Assembly (NCBI RefSeq): GCF_017809215.1 | Contig: NZ_CP065424.1 | Span: 2,946,001-3,010,000 of the forward strand | DNA: 64,000 nt | Direction of reading: 5' to 3' | From: Heyndrickxia oleronia | Lineage (GTDB): Bacteria; Bacillota; Bacilli; Bacillales; Bacillaceae_C | Shown: positions 9,559-18,823 of the stretch, one piece after another | How positions within the stretch are numbered: the stretch's first letter is position 1 | Layout: every line of letters begins with the position of its first letter | Notes under the pieces: model-generated | Database searches by the model: none | Seen by the model: only the letters and a program-made list of their open reading frames with translations | Told to the model about the DNA's origin: nothing | Position numbers and translations under genes: made by a program

Positions 9559-12546
9559 ACGCTCTCACCCCCATCCATCTATTAATAGCTTTTACATGCC
9601 TCATTTTTTCCTCATACTGCTCCTCTGAATATGAGTTCCGTTTACATACATGTTGAAACGTGCAATACCTACAATCTTTTTTTATATCATCTGTCATCGG
9701 AAAGTATCCAGCTTTTAAAAGGTCGAGTAACCTCTCCGTGATCTCTAAACCATTTTCACTAGCTGTTGAATCCTGTAATCGGACTCTCCTCTCTCCTAGT
9801 CCTTTAGTTGTTGGAAAAAGATACGTACTATTAATCACTTGCCCCTCGTATAAATTGAACTGATTCTCCAATGCTTTGGCATAAAGAAAATGCTGTAAAT
9901 GTCGTCCACCATTGAAAAATTTATTTAAAGAATACTCTCTTGCACTTCCCGTTTTGTAGTCAATTATCACGTAATTCATATCCTCTTGTTTATCTACACG
10001 GTCAATTTTTCCAGATAGAAAAAAAGACTCACTATTATTAAGGTGAATTTTTGCAGGAGGGTTTCCATCTAATCCAAATACATATTCAAAATATGCAGGT
10101 ACATTTCCCCATGTATGTTCCTCTTCACTTTTCAAAAAGATATGACAGGATTCAATAATTTCATTCATCTCTTCTTCGAAACTAATTGAACAATCCGGAA
10201 ATATACGTTCTTTAAAATAGTCTATTTTCTCTTTAGCAATTGTAATCAGCATATCGATGTGTTTTTCATAAGATGGTTTATCTCCAGTTACAAGAATTGT
10301 TTTATAAAACTGCTCAAATATCTCATGGAGTAATATGCCACGTGTCTTTCCATCAAGCCATTTATTTTGATTGACAGGCTCGGCAGGGGCTATCTGTAAA
10401 ATATCCTCTAGAAAATATTTATATGGACAAGTTGCTAGCTTTTCTAATCGACTACTGGATAATCGTATATTTCTATTTTTTCTTGGGTCTAAAACATAAC
10501 CACCCGCATTTACTTTCCCTTCATATTCTGTAAAATTAATGGTCGATCTTTTTTCGATTGCTCGATATCCTTTTACAAAATACTTCAAGCCTTCTAATTT
10601 CTCCAAAGAGATATGGCTGTGGTTTCCATAATTAATGAGAGATTGCCACCATTCTTTTTGATTAATTTTATCCGTTTCGAAATGACTCTTGATGAGCAAA
10701 TTGCCTATCAATTGTTCATTATTTGCTTCACTATTATTTATGAGAATCCGATAACAGGTTAAAAAGAAATGTGATGGTGTGTTCAAACGATTTTCCTGTT
10801 GGTTGAAAACAGGATAACTAATTGTTAACCGACCAGTACTACAAGCAAGTGCTTGTAATAAATGAAAAATATTTTCTTTAGCCTTCTCCCTATGCAATGG
10901 AAGATTCGCGCACAAGGCTTTTCTCTCATCATCTAATAATAGTGGATTTTCCTTAACCTTCCCCGGAAAGCGTTGATTATCGAACCCAATATAATACAGA
11001 TTCTTGCGATTTATAAAAAGTGCTTGTTGAAACGAAGTAAAATGTAAGGAACCCGATTTCGGCCCAGATGCACCAATGCGGATCGTCAATAAATACTCCT
11101 CTAGGATAGAAAGCATTTCTTTCTGAGAATTTGGTTCAGTTGCAAATGAACGCAATAACTGTATCTGTTCTACTAAAGCATCTTTCGAAAGTTTATCGTA
11201 AACGGACTGTATTTTAGCGAATTCTAGTATAAAATCGAGTAGATCGAGATATCCCTTCCATTTACCCCCACCATAATGAGATGGAATAAATTGAAAAAGT
11301 GTTTCAAACCATTGATATAGCCATGTATATTCTGCTATCTTTTTTTCTATAGAGAAATGATGTTCTTCACTATCCCGATTCAATTCTTCTTTCAATTCAT
11401 GGATTTTAACTTGAAGTTTCTGCAGATATCGCTCTTTTCCAGTACCAATCTCAGAATTTCTAATCATTCTGGTGATAGATAAAATACTTGGAGACTCCGC
11501 ATCAAAATCAAATACACCTTCTTGAAGCAAGTTCAAAAAGGATGGAGCACTAAAGTCCTGTTTAAACCACTGAAGGATTTCCAATATCATTTTCCCTGGA
11601 TTCGTAACAGTGATCGGGAGACCTTCTCCAAACGTAACTGGAATTTTCATTTTTTCAGATAGTTGATACATCATCATTTGATATGGCTCTTGTTGACTAT
11701 AAAAACACGCACATGTATCAAAAGGTATTTCCTTTTGCATCATTCTCCTTAACATTTCATTTATTTCTTCTTCCTCTGTATGACTTGCAAAAAGCTCAAA
11801 ATCTATATTCCCTAAATGATGATTATTACTTAGTAAATAACTAAAATCGGACGGTTGAGCCTTCCCATGTGCCTCTAGAATAAATGCAAATCTTGCAGGA
11901 GGAGTGATTTCATACACTGGGGCAATTGGCAAAATATATGAATGCTTTGATAAAAGCATACTGACAAATTGCTCTTCTATTCCTATAAAAGAAAGATTTG
12001 GTTGAAATAAAAAAATACATTTATCCATTTCTACAATATTGACTTGTTCAATTACTTTTAGAAAAGCTTTCGTCTCATCCCAATACGAATTTTTTTCTAA
12101 AATCCTCTCATATTCATAAAGGATTTTTTGTAGATCACTCGCTTTATCTTTCATCTTAAATATATCCCTTGGAAAATGAGTACTGGAGTATCCTGAAAGC
12201 CTAATCTCTTGTATCGTTTTATACATAGTCATTGATAAGCTTGGTGTTGTTTCGAGAAGATGGAAGTAATGGAGTTTTTGTTTATCCTTTAATGTTTTTA
12301 TTATGGAAGTCATTAGAATAGAACCGATGGTAGGAGTGATGAATTTAATTTGGATAAACTTTTGAGAAAGAAACTTAATAGCTATATCTTGAATGGTGTG
12401 AATCTTAATATTTATTACACAATGACCTGTATTTATAAACTCATTTAATATTTGTTCACCAGTACGATAATGATCGACGATCAGAACCTTTTCTGAAAGT
12501 GGATAGCTTGTACAAATTTCCTTCAAAGTTTGGATTAAAGATTTCA
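9551..12546 (-). CDS. AddB-like nuclease subunit without N-terminal Walker A
   Basis: The 998-residue partner of the helicase. The C-terminal nuclease domain is complete: a lone Cys in ATCPYKYF, GILLHEIFEQ, GKIDRVDK, VIIDYKTGS, then the CRYCTFQHVC cluster that in AddB holds a 4Fe-4S centre. The N-terminus (residues 1-40) shows no GxxGxGK P-loop, which Bacillus AddB normally has, and the protein is about 170 residues shorter than usual. Its helicase-like domain is therefore probably a structural or scanning domain only. AGGAGG eight bases before the ATG at 12546 fixes the start; the ATG at 12562 is part of that site's own leader. The gene leads the two-gene operon. Confidence 0.88.
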
Positions 12547-12605
12547 TAAGATCCCTCCTCATATTAATTATTTCACTTTTCGGAACATTTTATACAACCA
12601 AATAA

Positions 12606-12631
12606 AAAAGTGCATCTATAGATGCACTTTC
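12606..12631 (-). terminator. Terminator of the FbpA-type gene
   Basis: The palindrome GTGCATC.TATA.GATGCAC is followed on the minus strand by six T residues. It separates the small gene from the addB-like gene downstream. Confidence 0.85.
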
Positions 12632-12783
12632 TAGCTTGATTTTCCAACGATTATTTCATTATATATACTCTTTAAATCATATAATGATAATTCATACAGT
12701 TGTTTATTATTTGATTTATAAATTCCTTTATTAAGAAGCTGATCGATAATATCTCGCTTCTTTAGCTCTTTTTCTGCTGTCAT
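12631..12783 (-). CDS. Fur-regulated basic protein family (FbpA type), 50 aa
   Basis: A 50-residue basic protein, MTAEKELKKRDIIDQLLN at the start, then KGIYKSNNKQLYELSL. The GIYK....QLYELSL segment is characteristic of the FbpA family. In B. subtilis these small proteins are made under iron starvation and assist the FsrA small RNA in the iron-sparing response. AGGAGG eight bases before the ATG supports translation, and a strong terminator follows. I could not find a convincing 19-bp Fur box in the 100 bases upstream, so iron control is known for the family but not shown here. Confidence 0.75.
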   Translation of the reverse strand: MTAEKELKKRDIIDQLLNKGIYKSNNKQLYELSLYDLKSIYNEIIVGKSS

Positions 12784-12887
12784 GGAGAATTTCCTCCTAT
12801 CTCTCTATCGCTCAAACATTAGTTATTCCATTTGCCTATCATAAATCTATTTTGGCATACAAAGATTAAAAATTATTTAAGGATTCA

Positions 12888-13187
12888 TTAGAAAAGACCC
12901 TTATTAAAAACTTCATCCAAACTATGAAACCCTTTTAACTCTCCATCGTCTGATTGAATGGTCCATTCCCTATTTTTTAAAGTAAGCCTACCAAATTCAT
13001 CCTTCATATAAGGCATATTTAGCATAAAAACTTTTCCATCCTTACGCACAGTATACCCCAGATAATAGTCATTTCCTGCCCCTTCTTCTTCATATATACC
13101 GATATCCTCGAGTCCATAATGATCCATTAAAAGCTGCATTTGATTAGTCATCTGGTCTATTAAGGTTTCTCTATTGATATAGTCCAT
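12888..13187 (-). CDS. Small acidic protein of unknown function (99 aa)
   Basis: A soluble 99-residue protein starting MDYINRETLID, with the stretches IGIYEEEGAGNDYYLGYTVR and DGKVFMLNMPY and no membrane segment. The beta-rich pattern and length recall the Bacillus DUF5634 family, but I assign that from memory only. The ATG at 13187 has GAGGG about seven bases upstream; the frame opens six bases earlier with a TTG. It stands alone between the FbpA-type gene and pabBC. No function can be given. Confidence 0.8.
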   Translation of the reverse strand: MDYINRETLIDQMTNQMQLLMDHYGLEDIGIYEEEGAGNDYYLGYTVRKDGKVFMLNMPYMKDEFGRLTLKNREWTIQSDDGELKGFHSLDEVFNKGLF

Positions 13188-13280
13188 ACACAACCCTCAT
13201 ATCTATTTTTTCCTTAGTATGTCACTAAAGTAGAAAATTTATAATTATAGGGGGGACAGATTTTATCTAAAAAAACCCAT

Positions 13281-15038
13281 TTAAACAAATCTTATCTTTT
13301 GCCATTCTCGTACACTATTAATAAAGTAAATATTTGTTGCCTCTTTAATATCTTTGACAGTAAGAATTCTTTCTTTTAGTTTTCCCATTTCTATCAATTC
13401 CTCACGAAATGTACCAGGTAATAATCCTACTTGAACTGGTGGTGTATAGTACTCACCTTTTATTTCAAGGACGATATTTCCATTGGTAAACTCAGTTAAT
13501 TCTCCATATTGATTCCACAATAGTACATCAAAAACTTTAGGTTGGCTTTCCTTATGAAATTGATATACTCGACGGTTCGTCGTTTTGTGATATAAAAAGA
13601 GATCATTTTTATCAACTGGGCTTTCCCCTAATTTTACTTGTAATGGTTTATTCAATGATGTGATCGGTTCACTAGTTATTTCAAATGAGCCATCTTTTGC
13701 AACGAGTACTCTAACTTTTAGTAATTGATAAGGATTTCTTTTTGCAAATTGCTGTAATGCTTCTGTTAATTCATTTATGTGTAATGAGTAATGAAAATAA
13801 GCAGCTGAATTTTGTAATCGCTTAATATGGCGGTCCAGTAAAAAATAATTACCATTCTCCAACTTGATACTTTCAAGTAATTTGAAGGTTGGTTGTTCTT
13901 TCGATAAAATACTTGCCTTCGTCTGAATTTCTGCATACTCATCCTTTGTCGTTGAATCCCATGTAACACCGCCACCAACACCATATACTGCTTGATTGGT
14001 TTGATTATTGATAACAACGGTTCTAATAGGCACATTAAATATGGTTTCCCCTATTGGACTTATAAATCCAATGGCACCGCAATATACCTCACGAGGAGAA
14101 TCCTCTATTTCAGAAATGATCCTCATCGTACTAATTTTAGGAGCACCCGTAATTGAACCACAAGGAAACAGGGCAGAAAAGATGTCTACTAATTCAATTC
14201 CTGCTTCTGTCATAGCAGAAATAGTAGATGTCATTTGAAGAACAGTTGGATACTGCTCAATTGTAAATAATTCATCTACTTGTACCGTTCCTGGCACGGC
14301 AATATTGCCTAGATCATTTCTTAACAAATCCACAATCATGACATTTTCCGCACGATTTTTTTCGGATTGAAATAGCCAAGCAGCATTTTCATTATCTTCC
14401 TTAGTTGTTCTTCCTCTCCTCACTGTACCTTTCATTGGTTTGGTAATAATTTTATTACCATCCCAACGGAAGAATAATTCCGGAGAGGCTGATAAAATAC
14501 GGTAATCTCCCAAATTCAGATATGCACAGTAATCTGAATCTTGAGATGAAGATAGTTTTTGAAAGAATGAAAAATCGTCACCAGTAAAATTAGCATGCAG
14601 CCTTGTTGTGTAATTTACTTGATATGTATGCCCATTTTCTATCGCTGTTTTTATTTCGGATATTCCTTTCTGATACGCTTCCCCTTCAATAGATGGAATC
14701 CAATCTGAAACAGAGTAATCGGCTTTCTTATTTGGAGCTGGAATTATTATAGGTTCATCAAAAATTCCAAACCAGAGTAATGGCATCTTTGGATTTTCAT
14801 GTACCTTGAAAGATGGCTCAAACGCGGGTGCAGCCTCATAGGACACATATCCAGCTGCATAATACCCACAGGATACTTCTTTTTGAATTTGTTCCATACA
14901 ACCTCTAACTTCATCTATACGATATGTTTGAATCACTTTTTTAGGTTTACAAAAGAATTTTGGGTGTTTCTTTCCATTTCGATCAGCAAATTCAAAATAG
15001 AGTGTTGAATTTTCATGCATGATGTCTTTTCTATTCAT
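13281..15038 (-). CDS. pabB: Fused aminodeoxychorismate synthase component I and lyase (PabBC)
   Basis: A 585-residue fusion. Residues 1 to about 370 are a chorismate-binding domain with TKPMKGTVRRGRT, LRNDLGNIA, CGSITGAPKISTM and YCGAIGFISP; with PabA it turns chorismate and glutamine into 4-amino-4-deoxychorismate. From about residue 380 a class IV PLP lyase follows, with the lysine in LYHKTTNR, then GELTEFTNGNIV and GLLPGTFREELIE; it releases pyruvate to give 4-aminobenzoate for folate. Both halves look complete, so no separate pabC is needed. It sits 15 bases behind pabA, with AAGGAAG before the ATG. Confidence 0.92.
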   Translation of the reverse strand: MNRKDIMHENSTLYFEFADRNGKKHPKFFCKPKKVIQTYRIDEVRGCMEQIQKEVSCGYYAAGYVSYEAAPAFEPSFKVHENPKMPLLWFGIFDEPIIIPAPNKKADYSVSDWIPSIEGEAYQKGISEIKTAIENGHTYQVNYTTRLHANFTGDDFSFFQKLSSSQDSDYCAYLNLGDYRILSASPELFFRWDGNKIITKPMKGTVRRGRTTKEDNENAAWLFQSEKNRAENVMIVDLLRNDLGNIAVPGTVQVDELFTIEQYPTVLQMTSTISAMTEAGIELVDIFSALFPCGSITGAPKISTMRIISEIEDSPREVYCGAIGFISPIGETIFNVPIRTVVINNQTNQAVYGVGGGVTWDSTTKDEYAEIQTKASILSKEQPTFKLLESIKLENGNYFLLDRHIKRLQNSAAYFHYSLHINELTEALQQFAKRNPYQLLKVRVLVAKDGSFEITSEPITSLNKPLQVKLGESPVDKNDLFLYHKTTNRRVYQFHKESQPKVFDVLLWNQYGELTEFTNGNIVLEIKGEYYTPPVQVGLLPGTFREELIEMGKLKERILTVKDIKEATNIYFINSVREWQKIRFV

Positions 15039-15053
15039 TCTACTTATCTTCCT

Positions 15054-15641
15054 TTAATGATTAATTAAGAATTTTTCATTTGGCTGAAAAAAATTTTGAA
15101 TCATCTTCAGCCCATTCTCAGTTAAAATGGCTTCTGGATGGAATTGAATACCTTCTACCTTATATTGCCTGTGTCGAATTCCCATAATCTCTCCATCTTC
15201 CGATTTGGAAGTTATATCCAAATCCTGAGAGAGGGATTTTTCTTCTACGATCAAAGAGTGGTACCGAGTCACTTTAAAGGAATTCTCTAAACCCGAAAAA
15301 ATCGACTTCCCATCATGAGTGATAAATGATGTTTTGCCATGCATGGGTCTTTTAGCTTTTATGATTTTTCCGCCAAATGCCTGAGCAATAACCTGATGTC
15401 CTAAACAGACACCTAAGATTGGAATTTTATTAAAGAAGTGTTTGACTACCTCAATGCATATACCAGCATGATCTGGATTACCCGGTCCTGGTGAAAGTAG
15501 TATAAATTCAGGATTTAATTGTTCAATTTCGGCTATTGCTATTTGGTCATTTCTAACAACTTTTACTTCTATTCCTATTTGTTTAATATATTGAACTAAG
15601 TTATATGTAAATGAATCATAATTATCTATTATAAGTATCAT
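15054..15641 (-). CDS. pabA: Glutamine amidotransferase subunit PabA/TrpG
   Basis: Class I glutamine amidotransferase of 195 residues that delivers ammonia to chorismate. The nucleophile Cys is in GVCLGHQVIAQAFGG (near residue 79) and the His-Glu pair in IQFHPEAIL. The oxyanion PGPGNP is present. In Bacillus the same protein often serves both 4-aminobenzoate and anthranilate synthases; the absence of trp genes and the presence of pabBC right behind point to folate here. ATG at 15641 with AGGGG six bases upstream. The mobile repeat copy B lies immediately upstream, so the operon promoter must be in or beside it. Confidence 0.93.
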   Translation of the reverse strand: MILIIDNYDSFTYNLVQYIKQIGIEVKVVRNDQIAIAEIEQLNPEFILLSPGPGNPDHAGICIEVVKHFFNKIPILGVCLGHQVIAQAFGGKIIKAKRPMHGKTSFITHDGKSIFSGLENSFKVTRYHSLIVEEKSLSQDLDITSKSEDGEIMGIRHRQYKVEGIQFHPEAILTENGLKMIQNFFQPNEKFLINH

Positions 15642-15663
15642 GCTATTTCCCCTATAATTTAAT

Positions 15664-15827
15664 ATGGCTGTTATCGTATTTGTTGCTCACTGACGGCTTT
15701 TGCACCGAATTAACGATTATGAAATTTGCAGCTCTTTTCACCGTGAAATGAAAGGTATAGCGGTCTTCAGTAGATAGCTATTGGTTAAAATGCTAATTAA
15801 TAGCAACAATGATTAATAAATAAGCCT
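15664..15827 (+). repeat. MITE-like repeat, copy B
   Basis: About 164 bp. Left end TGGCTGTTATCGTATTTGTTGC, internal TTTGCAGCTCTTTTC..GTGAAATGAAAGGT.TAGCGGTCTTCAG, and right end TAGCAACAAT...TAAGCC. It lies just upstream of pabA. Compared with copies D and E, it has a shortened centre and a diverged right terminus. Confidence 0.6.
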
Positions 15828-15966
15828 TTACTAGAAATATGAAATCGCTTCCCAATTTAATCATATCAAAGATTATTAATGATTTTCCAATTTTATATAC
15901 GAATAGTTAAAGCAAACAATTAAAAAAATAGATAAGACATTAAATTTGTGAGGTGAGCTTGGAATT

Positions 15967-16422
15967 ATGAAGCATATTAAAGCAATGGGGATTAAATTTG
16001 TAGCTACTCTTGTGGTCCTATTTGTCATTTTAGGATTAATTTTCGGGATGTCATTCACTAATTTCGTATTTATTTCACTTGTTTTATCTGTAGCATCCTA
16101 CCTAGTTGGTGATATAGGTATATTACCAAGAACAAACAATACGGTTGCTACGATTGCAGACTTCGGTTTAAGCTTGCTCTTTATTTGGTTCTTATCGGCA
16201 GCACTAACTCGAGAAAATGCAACTGCACTATTTCTAATTTCACTTGTTTCAGCTTCTGCAATATCACTCTTTGAAATGGCTTTTCATAAATATGTATCAT
16301 CCTATACATTTGATCGACAATCTGAAGAATTTTTGCCTAAACACCGTAATTTTCACCATTATCAAACGGAAGCCTCAAAAGAAATCACACCAGAAATCGA
16401 AAAAAATAGGGATAATAAATAA
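15967..16422 (+). CDS. YndM-like integral membrane protein (DUF2512)
   Basis: A 151-residue protein with four likely membrane helices in the first 105 residues (GIKFVATLVVLFVILGLIFG, then FVFISLVLSVASYLVGDIGI, and two more), followed by a charged cytoplasmic tail. The LVGDIGILPR motif and the overall layout match the Bacillus YndM/DUF2512 family, whose function is unknown. GAGGTGA lies ten bases before the ATG. It stands alone between two mobile repeats. No conserved catalytic residues can be pointed to. Confidence 0.85.
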   Translation: MKHIKAMGIKFVATLVVLFVILGLIFGMSFTNFVFISLVLSVASYLVGDIGILPRTNNTVATIADFGLSLLFIWFLSAALTRENATALFLISLVSASAISLFEMAFHKYVSSYTFDRQSEEFLPKHRNFHHYQTEASKEITPEIEKNRDNK

Positions 16423-16434
16423 CTGTACTTTTGC

Positions 16435-16492
16435 GTCCGACCCCGTTTTGGTTCATTAAAAATGATCCATTCAATAAAAAAATGGGTCGGAC
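16435..16492. repeat. GTCCGACCC inverted repeat
   Basis: Nine-base arms GTCCGACCC and GGGTCGGAC flank about 40 bp of AT-rich sequence just after the DUF2512 gene. It could act as a terminator-like hairpin or be a remnant of a small repeat. There is no long T run directly after it. Confidence 0.5.
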
Positions 16493-16582
16493 ACAATTAT
16501 TCTCATCCATCTTTCATAAGTCACACTGACAGAGTTTTTTAAATATAATATATTGATACATTGGATTAAGGTAATGAAGTTT

Positions 16583-16690
16583 AAAGCCTTTTTCCAAGTG
16601 AAATGAAAGGTCTCATCGTATCTTCAACTGATTTTTTATTAGTAAAACCATTACCTAAAATAGTAAAACATCTGAGAAAAAAGCCTTTAA
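16583..16690 (+). repeat. MITE-like repeat, copy C (internally deleted)
   Basis: About 108 bp, starting AAAGCCTTTTTCC and ending GAGAAAAAAGCCTTT, so the ends are inverted. It retains the AAGTGAAATGAAAGGT..TCTTCAACTGAT segment of the family. The left third of the full element is missing. Confidence 0.5.
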
Positions 16691-16709
16691 ATTAGCGCCT
16701 AATAATGAA

Positions 16710-17483
16710 TCAAAATGCTTTTCTTGCCTTAATTATGATTGCTTCACCTTTAAATGAAAGAATGGATTGACCTTTTATTTTAATATGAAACCGTTTCTTT
16801 GTTTCTTGAGAACTATTGAGCATCAGATTTGTAATTTCGTCTTTACTTGTTTTACTTAATTTCATACGATTGCACCATGAATCAAATTCAAATGTTTTCT
16901 CAAAACGGTACAATTCCTCTACTAAAAATCCCTGTAATTCAAGCATCTTTAACCATTCAGTTTTTTTCCATGCTCGAAAATGGCTATAATCCCTCAATTT
17001 TTCTACCGTATTATAAAATTGATCCTGTTCGTCACTTTCTGGTGTAACATTGTCATCGAGTAAAAAATAGCCTTCATTTTTTAATACGCGGTAAGCTTCA
17101 TAAATGAACTTTTCGATATTTGGAAAATGATGCGGTGCAATTCTACAGGTCACTATATCAAAGGTTTGGTCACTAAAAGGCAGTTGCTCAGCATCTCCTT
17201 GAACAAACTCTACGTTTTTATGGCCGTTCCCCTTTATAAACTTTTCTGCTTCTTGGAGCATTGGCTGGGTTAAATCTAAAGCAGTAACATGCTTTACATG
17301 TGGAGCAAATAAATTTGCTGTATGTCCGCCACCCGTTGCAATATCAAGCAAATTTTCTTCTCCTGTAATTTCGGAAATTGCTAATAATAATTGCAAATCT
17401 TTCCCCTTTTGATGAATTTCACTTGTAACATATGAACGAGCTGTACTACCGAATTGTTTTTGAACATCTGATTTATTATCCAT
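16710..17483 (-). CDS. Class I SAM-dependent methyltransferase (UbiE/YcgJ-like)
   Basis: About 257 residues with a Rossmann methyltransferase core. The SAM-binding motif I is LLDIATGGGHTANLF, motif II is VTALDLTQPML, and GDAEQLPFSD with TCRIAPHHFPN follow. The closest general class is the UbiE/YcgJ group of small-molecule methyltransferases; the substrate is unknown. I prefer the ATG at 17483, six bases after GAGGG; the ATG at 17489 abuts that site. The gene stands alone, convergent on the DUF2512 gene and divergent from the cysteine-motif gene. Confidence 0.85.
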   Translation of the reverse strand: MDNKSDVQKQFGSTARSYVTSEIHQKGKDLQLLLAISEITGEENLLDIATGGGHTANLFAPHVKHVTALDLTQPMLQEAEKFIKGNGHKNVEFVQGDAEQLPFSDQTFDIVTCRIAPHHFPNIEKFIYEAYRVLKNEGYFLLDDNVTPESDEQDQFYNTVEKLRDYSHFRAWKKTEWLKMLELQGFLVEELYRFEKTFEFDSWCNRMKLSKTSKDEITNLMLNSSQETKKRFHIKIKGQSILSFKGEAIIIKARKAF

Positions 17484-17640
17484 TTCCATCCCTCACTTCT
17501 TGGATTTTCTAAGTTTAGAATAATTTGATTCGATCGATAAGTAAATTATCATTTATCAATAGTTATCTATAACAAAAACTTATGGATATTATAAAATTCG
17601 ATTAGAGAACAAATACTAGTAAAAAACGGAGGTGATTAAA

Positions 17641-17841
17641 TTGGGATTATTGCAATCGTTTTCAAACTGGAGAAATGAAAGACATGAAAAGTTCCTTAAT
17701 GAAATGGAGGAATCGGGAAAATGTCCAGATTGTCGCGGCAGGGGGTTTACACTCCCATATAGCGCTTATGTTGCAGGATATGAATGCCCAAGTTGTAATG
17801 GCAGTGGATTATTTTCCGATTGGGAAGCATTTAATGATTAA
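17641..17841 (+). CDS. Small CxxCxGxG zinc-finger-like protein (66 aa)
   Basis: Starts with TTG at 17641, seven bases after GGAGGT. The protein carries two DnaJ-type half motifs, CPDCRGRGF and CPSCNGSGLF, 20 residues apart, which together can bind one zinc ion. The rest is a charged helical N-terminus and a short acidic tail. Bacillus genomes contain close relatives, some mislabelled as methionine aminopeptidase; there is no sign of such an enzyme here. It may be a chaperone-like or zinc-sensing accessory protein, but the function is unknown. Confidence 0.8.
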   Translation: MGLLQSFSNWRNERHEKFLNEMEESGKCPDCRGRGFTLPYSAYVAGYECPSCNGSGLFSDWEAFND

Positions 17842-17848
17842 AAATGAG

Positions 17849-17878
17849 AAAAGACGCCTAAATCCGTAGGCGTCTTTT
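17849..17878. terminator. Bidirectional terminator
   Basis: AAGACGCCTA and TAGGCGTCTT form a ten-bp stem with flanking A and T runs. It ends the 66-residue gene on the plus strand, and on the minus strand it follows the structured element at 17894-17946. Confidence 0.85.
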
Positions 17879-17960
17879 AAAACACGTTTGCGGCGAGGTA
17901 CCCATACGACCACATTCGTATGTTTAGCCAAATAGCTAAGTCCTCGACTTACACAAATAG
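17849..17960 (-). ncRNA. Candidate structured RNA with three-way junction
   Basis: Read on the minus strand, CGAGG (17946-17942) pairs with CCTCG (17898-17894). Inside are two hairpins: TTAGC/GCTAA (17939-17935 with 17928-17924) and CATACGA/TCGTATG (17922-17916 with 17909-17903). A strong terminator follows about 20 bases later. There is no gene on this strand downstream, so it would be a free-standing RNA. I do not recognise the family. Three nested perfect stems in 55 bases are unlikely by chance, but no promoter was identified with confidence. Confidence 0.4.
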
Positions 17961-18170
17961 CTCATCGCTTTATTATTATAACCTTTATCAAAATTAATTT
18001 CAAGGAAATAATTCTCCATCTTCCCTCACAAAAAAATCCTTATTTACATCGACTTTAGAAATGATCATCATAGCATTTCATGAAATATTTTTATAAAAAT
18101 GATTAAAATAAACAGGTTCGAAGTAGGACAAAGTATTTAACATAGAACATAAAAAGGCTTTTATATATCT
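17961..18170. other. Intergenic stretch without recognised features
   Basis: AT-rich and with stops in all frames. I see no gene, repeat or clear promoter, apart from the possible start region of the candidate structured RNA. Confidence 0.5.
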
Positions 18171-18373
18171 TTAAATAATGCTGTTTTCGTATCGTTTGTT
18201 GCTTTTGTAAAAGCCCAACTGCCAGCTTTTACTCCCAATAAAGGATCTTAGCGGTCCTTATGGAAATTGGCTCTTTCTCAGTAAAATGATACGTGTAGCG
18301 ATCCTCAGGCGATATTTAATAGTTATAGCTTTCCTTAAATAGCAACAATGTTTGAGAAAAGAGCCTTAAATAA
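18171..18373 (+). repeat. MITE-like repeat, copy D, with flanking direct repeat
   Basis: A full-length copy (18179-18365) running from TGCTGTTTTCGTATCGTTTG to CAATGTTTGAGAAAAGAGCC. The ends are imperfect inverted repeats: CTGTTTTC...TTTGTTGCTT against CTCTTTTCTCAAACATTGTTGC. An identical eight-base TTAAATAA lies immediately outside each end (18171-18178 and 18366-18373), the best candidate for a target-site duplication. The insertion lies exactly at the end of an ABC-2 permease relic. Confidence 0.7.
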
Positions 18374-18622
18374 AGAACCTCTTTTTCTCGCAACTTTCTC
18401 CATTAGTGTAGTCATTATTCCCGCAAATACTAATTAAACAAATCCAATCATCATTTCCTCTATCAATAAAGGATACAGTGGTTGCACTTCCATATTGTAT
18501 ATAGTACGGATTGCCTTAGTACTATGTGTTAATGGTAGAATATCTGAGATCCATTTGATTGATGCAGGTAATAAATCTACTGAGAAATTAACACTCCCCC
18601 CAAAATTAACAATTATAATTAT
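18372..18622 (-). pseudogene. C-terminal relic of an ABC-2 type transporter permease
   Basis: One minus-strand frame reads NFSVDLLPASIKWISDILPL, then THSTKAIRTIY, and later LVFAGIMTTLMEKVARKRG. The LP..IKWIS.ILPLTH pattern is the conserved end of ABC-2 permeases (drug or polysaccharide exporters). A TAA at 18434-18436 interrupts the frame where a leucine would fit, and no start or upstream portion remains. The frame runs into mobile repeat copy D instead of reaching a natural stop. It is a decayed gene. The identification rests on motif resemblance. Confidence 0.55.
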
Positions 18623-18823
18623 AGAAAATTCAATTATTTTTGTAAATAATAGTATGAATTGTAGTTCATTTTTCTTATTTTAAAATAGTACAAAAATAAT
18701 GATTATTATTAATTTTTATTGATAAAACGCTTTATATTTGTTTATTTTCATTTTTTATATTATATTTAAATAATAAATTATTTCGTCTGAAAATATTTAT
18801 ATGTTTTATTTTGGGGGGATATT

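Noticed and set aside
18495..18683. A 62-codon plus-strand frame before gltP
   Set aside because: It is opposite to the ABC-2 permease relic, which gives a far better protein match.
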